Assembly (NCBI GenBank): GCA_000499405.2
Contig: HG738138.1
Span: 23,403,097-23,467,096 of the forward strand
Length of the DNA stretch: 64,000 nt
Direction of reading: 5' to 3'
Source: Onchocerca volvulus
Taxonomy: Eukaryota; Nematoda; Chromadorea; Rhabditida; Onchocercidae
The position numbers and the translations under genes are program-made. Positions 48,195 through 60,400 of the stretch are shown piece by piece. Position 1 is the first letter of the stretch, and each line of letters starts with the position of its first letter. Under the pieces are notes generated by a model that did not search any database, had not been told where the DNA came from, and saw only the letters and a list, made by a program, of their open reading frames with translations.

Positions 48195-51100
48195 CTGCTG
48201 GGTTATCCCGGGGGTTGAATAGTCGGTTGATGGTATTTGGGAAGGTATGATTAGTTGATAGTGATAGCTGATGATAGTAGCTGATGATGATGATGATAAT
48301 TATATCGTGAAATGGGAGAAGCAAAGCGGTGCGTTTTGCTTAGAAAAAGTTAACTCATCTCCTCCTCCTCCCTCTGTTTCACTTGAAAGCTTTTCAACAA
48401 CTACTGTCGCCGCTCTTGTCGGGTCGTCCTCTAAGTTGGGAGGGATCAAAAATACTATAGCTTAGAGGAAAAAGGCGTAAGCAAACCATCAACTAACCAT
48501 CCAGAAACTTAGGATTGCAACTTGCAAATCGAACGTGTCCAACTTTTCAGCAAGTTGCCACCATTGGTAATCACACGGTGTTAATCGTTAATTTGTATTT
48601 CTGTTAAAATCAAAATGGTCAAAGTATAATAGGCATAGGTAATTATGGTAGTTCTATGTCAGAACTGGCAAATGTTAAGTAATAATTATCAGGAAATGCA
48701 CATTTATCACTTGGCGATAAGGTAATTAACATAATTATATTAATGACAAATGATAAAAAGATTGAATGTAAGTAAAAAAATGATGATTACTGGCGATATT
48801 TTATTTTCAATAACTTAGACAATGATTGAACTCTTAGATTATCGGAATCAAACAATCAGGTTCGATTGTTGCTATTTTATTTTGTGATACATTATTTTTA
48901 ATAATCAACAAGTATTTTATAATTCAATCTTATGACTAAATCATCCGTTATATTAAGATAGAAAGGACAAGATAAGTGATAAAAATGCAACAAAATTATT
49001 CGAAATTAAAAAAGATTACAAGTTGTGATGTTTTATTACTCATACGATTTATAGAAAACAATTGAACAAATCAAACAACATTCAAAAATTCTACGTCATA
49101 TTTCATTTATTGATTGAAATGATTTACATAAAGAAAAAAGAAAAATAGATTTGACTCATCGTTTATTTATTTTTTATCTTTTTTGTTTTTTTGTTCTTTT
49201 ATTTTGTCATTTATTTTATCCATAGAAATAAAAAGAAGCGAAATGAAGCAACAAATAAAAATATATGAAAAATGATTGCTTGATCAATAAAACAACAAAT
49301 CAGGTAGAACAATATTTAAAATAATTGGCTTATGAAGTTTACATTATCGATTGATGGATGGATATTAAAAGTGCAATTTAGAACATAAGTAAGGAAATTG
49401 ACAAATTAATAAAATTTCCCTTTGATAATTGATAGATGATAATAAGTGTTAATAATGGTGATAAGGATGATAAATGATAGTGGTGTTGTTAGTATACCAG
49501 AAGACAGGATTTCGATCGAATGCAATACATCTTCGTCAAACTATAGCTTGGATCGAAGCATTTCAATAGTTTTCGAAGTAATCTTCTGGCACAAAGACTT
49601 ATCATGTCTGTCACATCTCTGCTTAACACCTTGTCAATCACTCAACAGTCCTCAACAGGCTTTCTCAAATTCGTTCAATGTATGTTTTAATATTTCGTGA
49701 TGTTGCTGATGTAACTTAAACCATCTTCAAATGATTCGGTGATAATGATAATGATGATAAGATTAATAGTAGAATGTATTATTTCACAGGAAATTACGCA
49801 TTTTTTATTTCACAGGAAATGATAATACGCAATCAAAATTTTAATGTGAAATTTTGGAATTAATTTAATCAATTTATTCATTTAATTTAATTTAAGAAAT
49901 TAAAATTTAGCTTTTTTAGCCTGACAATCACATAATCCATTATAAACCTCTATTATTTTTCATCCAGGAATTATTATTTGTCCGAAATGCACGGGAATTT
50001 TTCTCTTCTCTTAGATGAATTTCTAAAAATATTCTCGTAATGTATTCTTGTTACTACTTTTATCAGTCTGAATAGTGATAATGATGATAAGGCTAATATT
50101 AATAATGTGTTCCAAAAATTTTGCTCTACAAACTTTTTTTTTTTTTTTGATTAATATGTCAACTAATTTGGTTAATAGTGCGACACGTTTCTAGTTGAAA
50201 TGAAATCAACAAGAGCTATTTTAGTTAACAGTAAGTGAAATTTAAACTCATTTTCAAAACTTATTCAGAATTAAAATTAGAAAGGAAAGACATCGGAACT
50301 TGAAATATTTTTGATGGATACAAATGGTTTGTACAAATGGTTTTAGAATTTCATTGACTTTCATTGTTGCACAATTCCTTCTTCTTAAAAACGAGCATTT
50401 TTTCGATGATCGCCTTGACAAGTTATGTTCTGATGATTGTCTTTTTTGCTAATTATTGATTTATTTCAAATATTTCGTTCTTTTCTTCTTATTTTATTAT
50501 TTCCTCGTGTAAAAAGGGGAAAATTTTTAAGCTGATGGGAAAATTTTCACCGTAATATTTTAGCGTTTGGGGAAAAGAGTAGAAGGAATTTTTTTTTTCT
50601 TTATTTCCTTTTCTTCACTTTTCTCTCTCGTTTCCTCTCTCTCTTTTTTTTTGAAATATGATAAAATAAAAAAATGAAATATATGCAAAACTAGTGGACA
50701 TTATCGATTCTTTATGTTTACCTGCTAACATCTAGAATAATGCTTGGTGACAGAAAGAAGATCAAACATCGATTGATGACAAACGAACTGTTAAGTATTT
50801 TTCCTCTTTCTCTTTCAAAAAAATTATTTCTTGTTTTTTTTTTCTGCGGTAAAAGTTACAATCTTATTGCTGTTAAGATAAGATAATTATGATATCATGC
50901 TTAAATAGCACAATAAGTTAGAAATGATAAGCCAAGACGATAGAGTAAAAAACCTATGTGATTTTCCGAAGATAAAGAAAAAATTTTTACTATCAGATGT
51001 CAAAGTTTAAACTTTTGGCTAGGAAATTAAACTTTCTTGATATCATTAATTCATGGTAACATTTTGATTCAAAATAATCAAATTCGAAGTCATCCAATTT

Positions 51101-51558
51101 GATATTAATCACAGTTTTGAAGTTTATCCTTCTAGCACATCGAAATTAGATTGCTTCTCGAAATTCGAGTAAATTTCTCATATCGAGCGAAATCGAGTAA
51201 ATATTTTTTAACGTAGAGTTATTGAATCTTACATGAAAACAGAAATGGGTTTGACTTTTCGTGGGGTCAAACCAATAAGCCCAAAAACTCGAGCAACACA
51301 TCCTTTTTTTTTTGCATATTCTTTTTATTATTTCAATTCGCTTCAAAGAAGTGTTACTTTTTTTGATTGACATAGGCATTTTCAAAAAATTCATATAAAT
51401 TTAACTTTGAGAGGTAATGTACAATCCGCCGACTTTCATCTATTTATTTTGGAAATTTCAGAAAACTAAAAAACATTTAAAACACAAAAATAGTTCATAT
51501 AAGAAAATAATAAAATAGGATTATGCATAGATCTTTTAAATAAATAATATACAAGTGA

Positions 51559-51564
51559 TTTATT
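51559..51564 (-). terminator. AATAAA polyadenylation signal of the CCDC9-like gene
   Basis: TTTATT on the plus strand, that is AATAAA in the sense of the gene, 116 nt after its TGA stop at 51,682-51,680. The distance fits the ASPP gene in this window. Confidence 0.5.
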
Positions 51565-51679
51565 AATCCATTACTGATAAGTTCTTCGATAAGAACGATA
51601 ATGAATTGTATAAAATCTTGAGAATTTTCCTCAAAAAAAAAAAAAACACATAAACAAAATATTCTCTATTATTCTTAAT

Positions 51680-54600
51680 TCATTTCATTTCCAATAAAAT
51701 TTCTTCAATCAATTTCTTGACATCTTCCATCACAGTGATATCTTTATCATCAATTTCTGAAATGAAATATTTTTTTGATTAAAATATTTCAAAATTAAGC
51801 AGTCGAAAAATTTCAACATCCTATAAAATAAGAATTTTATTGAAGTAAAATATGGAACTAAAGATGAAATGTTTAATGGAAAACGATGAAATAACGGCGA
51901 AAAAAAAAAAAAAACGACTTCGAGAATTTTTTTTGATGTCGGGAAGAGCTAATTTATAATCATGACATATAATCCACTTAATTAAGAAAATTATAGCAAT
52001 TTGAATTAACTAAATTAAATCACTGGTTCAGCACCTGTCCCATGAATGAAATATTTGTCTTCGCTTGAAAAGTTGAAGAACAAAATTTGCAACTTTCATT
52101 TTTTTAACACAATAATTTCGATCAAATGCTTGAATATTTAATCAATGCAGAAAAGTGCAATGCTGCAATTTCAACAAGATATTTCTGACCGATAAACGAA
52201 AGTAAACAAATTATTTGAAGATAAAGAAGGATATGTAAAAAGGTTTTCTGGAGCATCTGGAAGAAAGCCAGCTGAGCCAACAGAAGAAGCAATTTATGGG
52301 ACAAGACAAGATATTAGTAGTTTACCGGAAGTCAGGCAGATAATTACTGGAAATGAACGGATGGTTTAATCCACTAACCAAGGAAACCACTCAATCAGCT
52401 TTATGTCAACTTAACCGATCGGATAATATCAAGCGCAATACTATCTGTCACTTTCAGGGTCACCAGACTAATTCATATGTATGTCATACCAGAAATATTC
52501 ATTCAAATATTTATGAATCAGCTTTATTTTAGCGAACTTGACAATTAATTAACATTAAGGATTCAAAGGATTGCCGACAATGGACTTCAATGACCAGTAT
52601 TACAGGGTCAAAATGAATTAGCACCATTCGGGAAATCACTTATCATTTATTCCTCATTTTCAATTATCCAACTACTAAATTTGCATCCCTCTTTTGTTGA
52701 ATACTAGAACTCAAAGATTCAAAGAGAGAAATATTTTGACAAATTCTAGGAAAAATAGATAGCTGCAATTAATAATTAGGTATAGAAATTCTTGATAAAG
52801 TGAAAATTTGTAAAAATTAGTCGAAATTAATTACATTTCAAATACAATGATTTATTTGAAAATTTAGAATCGCTGCTATAATAAATTGAGAAATTTATAT
52901 AGATTTTTTTGTTATAACATATATAAATATATTAAGTGTTACAACATAAAAAGTAAATGTGAATATTGATTGATTTTTTCCGGTATTTCGAATCCACAAA
53001 ATCAATCATTAAACTCATATCTAAGAATTTGCGAGTGAAAAATGTAGGAAATCTCAACAATATTTTGTTTATCGAAATTTGAATTTTTTTTTTTCTCTTT
53101 TGCACTTCTTTACAAATTATAAAAATATTTTCCCGTCGAAATAAAAGAAATTCTCAATTTAACTTTGGTGCCAAAATGAACTGAAAGCACAGCTTGAAAT
53201 GAGGACTCTAAAAATATTGAAAGTGAACTGAATGATAATTTACGATTTATTTAAGACAAAATTTGCCAAATCAACAAAATTTTGATATTTTTTTTGACTT
53301 TCAAATATTTCTGAATCAATTACCGTATTCTTCGGCGATGAACAGAGTTGGCGGTGTTAAAGCTGCCTTGGTGCCAACGATTGTTGTTGACAGCTTTTGA
53401 AGATTGTTGTCAACTTTGCCGATGTTATTATTGTTTTCAGCGATCGTTTCAACATCCTGAAATTATTTCATCTCTCTATCGATCATAATTTCAGGGAACT
53501 TTGAGATGACGGGAAATACTGAGGGAAAGTGATGGAAATGAAAGAGTCCGGAAAGAGAGGAACAAGCAACCATTGGTAATAGGATACTGTGGTTTGGTAT
53601 CAAATTTCGTCTTTTTGCCATTTCGATGGAAAACATTCAATGCTCACAAGGCTCACTCAGCTCAGTTGAACTTCATCCTGGAAATACGTGCAGAGAAGTT
53701 AAATATGCAGACATCAGAATGCTTCAGATGCTTCGAAAGAAAGTAAATATTCTGAAGTCAAATCCAAACACTCATTCTGCTCAACAACATCCACACAAGA
53801 CATCTATCAGTTACGCAATTGGCCAGCATAGTTGCGTCAATTGCGCCACAAAGTCAACAAAGTCGTCGAAGGAGTCAACCACCCAAACTCTTTAAGCCGA
53901 ATATTTCCTCCTCGAAATAAACTAACGTCCAATAATACTTCCGTTTGCATATATAATAATAAATCAGAGAATAGAAATTCGAAATTAAAAATTTAATTTT
54001 ATAATGTCAATATGCTCGAATTTCATTTCGGATTATTTTTCATAGCAATTAAAATCGAAATTAATTGTTAAAAAATTTCTGCACGAGAAAATAATTTGGC
54101 TAATATCTTTACAGAATTTATTCGCACTTAAATTTTGATCACGTCGAAATATACCGATTTTGAATCAATTTCAAGTTTGCTTCATTTCACATGACAATTT
54201 GAAAAAAAAAAAAAAAAAAGAAAGAAGAAACATATCAATTTTCAGTTTTCTCATGCAATATATTTATGACACTTTTTAGTTCCTAAAATCTTAAGCTATC
54301 GAATATCGGGATGAAAGCAGCAAATAAATATTCACTGATACAAACATTAAAATATAAAAATTGGGAATTATTCATTGGAATATTTTACAAGTTAATCGAA
54401 ATTTATGCCTTCACGAAATCAAAATTCGAAATCAATTCAAACCTTTTTCACTTCAAGCATCGAGACATTCATTTTAACTGTATCTAAATGTTGTGCGGTT
54501 GACGGTGACAATGATGCAGTAGCAGAAGTCAAAGGAACTTGTCCAGCAGAGTATAGCTTTCTGGATGATTCTGATAATGGCTTCTTATAATTTCCGCTTG

Positions 54601-57396
54601 GTTTCCTGTTTGGTTGTCTAGTATGAAACTGCTTCAGTTTACTAACCGGATTCATATTCCGCAAGACATTACCATTACCATCGCTTCCATCATCGAAACT
54701 TTTCAGCTTTTTCTCATTTTTACCATTAAATACCTTAAATAATATTAGCAAAATTGATCGCTTTCTTATCGCTGAACTAATGATGACTACTTTTACAAAA
54801 AAAAAACTTCAAATTAATTTAAAAAGCAACATATCGATGAAATTCTAACTTGAAACTTATTAAAAAAAAAATAAAAAAATGCGATTGATAAAATGGGAAA
54901 TCTTTTTTTTAGAAAACATAAAGTTTTCAGACAGAAAAATAATGCTGCGATTCACTAACAGTCTGTTTTGCAGAAAGTAGATGAATTAACCAAATGAAAA
55001 TGAATGAACCGGAGAAATTTACAAAAGAATGTAAAAAATCTTCTTTGTTTTCTTTTTTTCAGACAATCCTTGTATACAAAATTTTAAAAACAAGAAACAG
55101 AAATGAAACATGTCTTAGATTACGTGTCTTTGATTAATCTAAAATTTGAACCAATTTAAGTTAAATTCAAGTATTCCAGAATCTTGTAATCAAGGATAGG
55201 AAAAGTTTATGATCAACAAAAATATATGGAATTTTCAAAACTCAATTTTGCATTTAAGAAAAAATCTACTTTTTTATTTGCTGATGATATATTTTTGTTT
55301 GTTTCAATGCAAACAATTATTTTAATTCTTTCCAATTTCTGTTCATTTTTCAGAATTTTTCGATTACCTTTTTCAACGTTGCATTATTGTTGGTACTGTT
55401 ATCATAATTATCACTTTTATTTTTTCTGATATCGTTACTACGATTCTTGAATCCGCGAAAAAAGTGCGCACTGGGTCTGTTATTATTGTCGATGTCGGGT
55501 ACATTCTCTTTCCAATTTTCAGTGCTAAACACTCATATCATTGTGAAAGATCAGGAAAAAAAGGCGTGATAAAATGAAAGAATTTGCGAAATTAATCAAA
55601 AGATGAAGAAATCGATAGAATTCAGAAAAAAAGAAAAAACGAAACAAACTTAGTTAATGTTGACACTTAATTCAGCTGTTCTTTATGTAATGTATTATGA
55701 TTTCCAATCTTCATCATGATTTCCAACTTATTTCATCTACTAGGTTTCAATTGTAGTTTAAAATTTTTTCCTTAAAATCTTAAAGCAAATTCAAAATTAT
55801 CCAAACATTCTATCCAAACAACTAATTTCATTCGATTTCCTTTTTCATGAAATCCTGGAAGCGAAAAAGAAGGAAAAAAGCGTGAACCTTATCTTTCCAG
55901 CATCCCATTCTCGATCCCATTCTTTAGGCTTTTTAAGCTTTAAGTTTCGTCCCTAAAATTAGAAAAAAAAACTTGTAACTTTTTATGCATATTTCTGATA
56001 AATAGAAGTAATCAAATATAAATCTATGTCAAAAAATTTTCCTTCCTTTTCATGCAATGCATCTTCTTATACTGAACAATTGTTTTTCTTATTCTCATTT
56101 TTCCTAATTATCTACAACTTTTTTTCATTTTTAGTTTTACTTCCTTAAACATATTTTATGGACAATCAAATTTTTATGACACCAATCATTCATCTATTTT
56201 TGTATTAGATTAAATAAGCTATAGATTAGTTGTGAATTGATAAAGGAGTAGATTTATCAGTGACTAAATTTCTAAGAGCTAAATGTACAGAAGCCTGATA
56301 ATCCTCAATGTATGGTCCTAACAAGATTGGTTTTTGATAAAATATCACCTGATCTTCATTATTTTCTATTCTTATCATATCGAAAATTGATCCATTCATT
56401 ATGATTTTTCATTTCTATCATATACTTACGAGAATCAATTCATGTAATCGTATAGTATTATTTTTATTCAAAACTATTCTCATTCCTAGATATCATTATG
56501 AAAAAAATAAGCATCTAATCTCAATGGCAATAATAATACTTAAAAATTATCTAAATTTTAATTTATAATAACAACAATAGAAATGAATAAATAAATGACT
56601 TTAACCTAAACTAAAAAGAAGAAATAAATAGGCCAAAGAACAATCTAACTTTGATTATACCTAGTGTGAGAACGGGGAACGATAATAATTATATAAAAGT
56701 AAATATGCTGACTCTGATTATCGTTTAATTCTGATTTGTTGAAAAATTTACATTTCTGTATATTGTTATTCCTTTCGCTTCACTGCAAAGGCTCATTTTG
56801 CCATATTCGTTGACAAAGTTTGCACGATCTTCTTCAACAAGCTAAAATGAAATTTGAAGAAGTGAAATTGTAAAAAAGTTTTTTTTAATGTTCAAATTTT
56901 CATCAAATTAAACAAAATTTCATTTTTATATTCTAATCAATTGCTTTGAGAAAAGAAATTTTTCAAGTAGTAAAGATAAGTTTCCTTGCTTCTTTCTTTC
57001 GTTTTTTTTTTTTTTTTTTTTTTTTGTTTAAAGAAAAACGAAAAAGGATTAATTCATTTAAATATAATTTCTTTTTTTTTTTTTTTTTGAAATAGTTGAA
57101 GAAAGAAGACGATGAAAGAACGAACCTTCCTAATTTGTATTTTTATTTATAATTTTTACAACTTTTAAGGTACTATTTATACTGAAATCAATGATTTCCA
57201 GTGAAATTTTATGTCCACTGATCTACCATTAAGCACTTTTGCGATACTGAAATTATAAAATAAATCTAACTTCTTTCCTTTGTTCGATCAATTGATTCTT
57301 TTTCCGTATTTCAGCAATTTTCTTATCCAAAGCTTCCTCGTCCTCTTTGGATCGAGTACGTTCTCGTCCAGTTGTTAATTCAGGCTCTTTCTCCAT
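51680..57396 (-). CDS. CCDC9-like coiled-coil protein
   Basis: Seven minus-strand exons fit in phase: 57396-57271, 56841-56752, 55952-55888, 55524-55368, 54733-54443, 53456-53324, 51756-51680 (939 nt, 312 residues). The N-terminus (residues ~17-65) is a charged coiled coil, SKEDEEALDKKIAEIRKKNQ, then LVEEDRANFVNEYGK, matching the start of animal CCDC9/CCDC9B. A second landmark, KEWDREWDAGK (about residues 83-93), matches the conserved WRREWDAEK region of CCDC9. The remainder is polar and probably disordered (NNNRPSAHFFRGFKNRSNDI, KQFHTRQPNRKPSGNYKKP) and ends in an acidic helix-like tail, DDKDITVMEDVKKLIEEILL. Human CCDC9 has been linked to the exon junction complex; the worm role is unknown. 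An in-frame TAA 15 nt upstream of the ATG supports this start. Exon 2's donor (AAT|GTAAAT) and exon 3's (ATAAG|GTTCAC) were chosen because they alone keep phase. Confidence 0.8.
53626..53895 (+). CDS. Unassigned 89-codon frame antisense to a CCDC9-like intron
   Basis: The frame is open from 53,542 (118 codons to the TAA at 53,893-53,895), with the first ATG at 53,626 giving 89 residues. It lies on the strand opposite the CCDC9-like gene, inside its intron 53,457-54,442. The region is less AT-rich than its surroundings and both minus-strand frames and the third minus frame are broken by stops, so the plus strand is the better coding candidate. The product has Cys, His, Gln, Ser and Thr in mixed order (CSQGSLSSVELHPGNTC, HSAQQHPHKTS, CVNCATKSTKSSKESTTQTL). 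I recognise no domain. It could be a nested gene, an exon of a longer gene, or a decayed copy of coding sequence. Confidence 0.3.
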   Translation: MENIQCSQGSLSSVELHPGNTCREVKYADIRMLQMLRKKVNILKSNPNTHSAQQHPHKTSISYAIGQHSCVNCATKSTKSSKESTTQTL

Positions 57397-57408
57397 CACT
57401 TTGCCACC

Positions 57409-57435
57409 TTAATCGTCTTCTGCTTCTGTCATCAT
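57409..57435 (-). other. Short upstream ORF before the CCDC9-like start
   Basis: Minus-strand ATG ATG ... TAA encoding eight residues (MMTEAEDD), ending 12 nt before the CCDC9-like ATG and in the same frame. If the transcript includes it, it would be a uORF that forces reinitiation at 57,396. If spliced-leader addition removes it (TTAAG lies just before GTGGCAAAGTG), it has no role. Confidence 0.35.
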
Positions 57436-60400
57436 AAATTTTTTCAAGAATTTTTACAATATTTCTCGACAAATTAAACAAATTATTTTTAGAAACGATT
57501 CACAAGTTTTGTCAGAATAGTACAGAAATAGCGAATTTTGCCATCTTTCAAATGAAATTTAAAAGATTATTTGTTCGAAACAAAAAAAAAGAGCAATACG
57601 AATTAGTTAATTTTTACTAATAATTTGGGGTCAAAGTTCCTATCTCATAATAGTTATTTCATAAAAATTATTCATAAAATGTGGATACACCATTTTGTAT
57701 TATCAAGAATTGATGAATTAATAAATAATATCACTATAAAAAAGTGATTTGATGGCACGAATGAAAATGATTGCAAAAAGTTTCAAAAATATTAAAAATA
57801 CAGCAAAACAGAGCAACCAAAAGAGAACTTTCAGTATCGCATATATCCTCGACGGACACAAAGTTATTTTCCAAATGACTTTCCACCGCATAAATTATTT
57901 GTAATAAACTTCGAATGATAATCTTCCATCTTTCCAAATTAAAAAAAAAAAAGTGCAGAAATATAAAACGTCTGCAAAAATAGGTTTGCCTTTAATAATA
58001 CACAGAAAGAAATGAAATTTACTTCAATAAGTGATCTATATCACTAATAATCATTCAATTTTTAAGTGATAAGCGATATCTTCGAAGTGACACATTTAAA
58101 AGTTTGGCAAGCTGCAAGATTTTATGCTCAATAATTATCACAGATTAAAGACAAACAATTACAAGAAATATACTAAAAAAGTACTTGATAAAAGTATTAA
58201 ATTTTTTTAGGAATCAATTTTTCGCCATATAATATTAATTTGTATTAAAATATTTACTTTTACTTATTATGCTGCGATTGAGCATTATCGCATTAAAAAT
58301 AAATAAGGTATTCCTAAATGAATACAGTATATTATATAATGTTCGGAAATATTATTATCACAAATCATAACTTAAAAAAGAAATTTTGAAGAAATTGATT
58401 TAATTAAAAAATGAAATACTTAATAATAAGAATAAAGTGTGAGTGAACGGTATTCTCATAGAGAATGAAAAATAAATTGTTAAAGAGGAAACGAAAAAAT
58501 GAAAACAAAAATGACCAGAAATGTCAGCCAATCTTTTCGCTTTTTAAGACAACGATTGACTGACAACAGGAATTGATGAGGAATAATAAAATTTGGACAA
58601 AAAAAATTAAAAATCGAAAGGATCATCAATGCATTTCTTCCTCGCCGATTAAACAACACTTCGCACCCAAGCAACTGTGCTCATTCATTTTTATATAATT
58701 TTTTTTCCTCTCAAATGCATCAAATCAAATAAATTAAAATTTAAAACTACTTTAATCAAAATTCATTCTTAAATAGTGATAAGTTTAAGTCATTTCCCGT
58801 CAAATATCCGAAACATATGAATATCGATGTATTGGCTCCTCTGGCTAATTGCAGATTTACTTGAATTTCTTTAATTACTATGTTAAGTAATGAGTCAATT
58901 GCTTGAAGAAAATTAATTCTAGCATGATATACACTATGCTATAAATAAAAGACAAGTGAGCTAATGATGAGAGGAATATCCTTCGTAAAAATGCATTCAT
59001 TCTTACATCTCATTTACTTTTCATTTTTTTTTGCTAAAATCGATATGAAAATTTCGAAGCCAAGAATTCAATCGATAATTTCTATCATTTTATACATTTT
59101 TATCCAAAAAAAAAAAAAAAAAAAAAAAAAAGAAATGAAATCGGAAGATTCTTTGAAAGGTTCTTTATAAATATAGCAGAGAAATCAATGATTGAGGCAC
59201 AAGGAAGGAGGAAAGAAGAAATGCACGCTTATATGATTCGTCATCGTTATCATGATTAATTATCGTTATTATTATTATTATTATTATCATTATCATCATT
59301 GATTTTATTATATCAACAAACCAGCTCCCGTTTGAATGAAAGAAAAGACAAAAAGTACGGACGAAATAACAAACACTTTCAAGATGAACCCGTCCTATCT
59401 CTATTGTGTGCAGACGAAATTAAACATATTTTTGCAAATCAATAAAATTAAACTTAAAATTGATATGATGAACTCTTCCATGGTCATCAATAGTTCTCGA
59501 TCTATAGAATTTCGGCAAGTTCAAATGATATATCATATCAATCATCTATCTATATTGATTAGCTAAAGTTGTCGAATGTTCGGTATACAATAAATTATTT
59601 TGACAAATTTTCAAAACATTCCGATGTTTGATGTAAGTTTCAGTTGCTATCATTGCACTGGCTCTTTTTTTCGTTTTTCATTTTGAAATCGATACTCGAG
59701 TACCATAACATAATTACTGCTACTTGATATGATTGTTGAAAATATCCCATTTAATTAAATGTCATAAATGATTGAAATTCTAATCATATTATCAATGATC
59801 ATTCGAATTTAAAGAACGTTATTGTTGAAATTAAAGATTGTAAAATTTCATTTCGAATTGAAATAAAATAAAATTAAATGAAGAAATTATAAGTGAAGCG
59901 TTTTCGTTTTTCATGAAAATATAAAAAACGGTAAAAAGTACAATTTATTCAATCTTTTTTGCAAACTTTTTATTTCATTTCTTTTACCTTTTAGGGCACA
60001 TTCATCATTTGCAACAATGCAATTTTTTTATTTCATTCGCTCAAAAGGATAATTTATCTATCAATTTCAGTTCATTCCTATCTAATCATTTGTTTAAATT
60101 CTTATACATTGAATTACTGCATATTCTTTTCTGATAAATATTTTTAAAAAAAACAGTCGATATTGTTATTTTATCTTTAATCAGCTAATTGCTAATTCTA
60201 ACGAATAATTGAAATGTTTCATCATTTCGATCCACGAAACTATGCATATTTTAAATACTTCAGTAATCTGACAACTAAATTAATTAAGATTTGGCAATTA
60301 ATTAAAAAAAAAAAGCTCAGTTAGAGTAATAAGTTTGTATTAAATATATTTAATTAAAAAATAATCGTCCGTAAAAATGATCGATAAATGAAAGTTGTAG

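Larger units (their letters stand above)
48021..51679. other. Upstream region of the SIX gene and 3' flank of the CCDC9-like gene
   Basis: No confident gene. The part next to 48,020 is the SIX gene promoter. A 64-codon plus-strand frame at 48,271-48,465 and a less AT-rich patch at 49,480-49,690 are unexplained and treated as findings. The end near 51,500-51,680 is the 3' UTR of the CCDC9-like gene. Between them is AT-rich sequence with GATAAT-type repeats, (GAT)n near 48,280, and T runs. Confidence 0.5.

Noticed and set aside
54405..54590. 61-codon plus-strand frame
   Set aside because: Antisense shadow of CCDC9-like exon 5 (54,443-54,733).
57002..57088. Paired T runs as retroposon poly(A) tails
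   Set aside because: No element body or target-site duplication could be seen beside them; they are treated as simple homopolymers.
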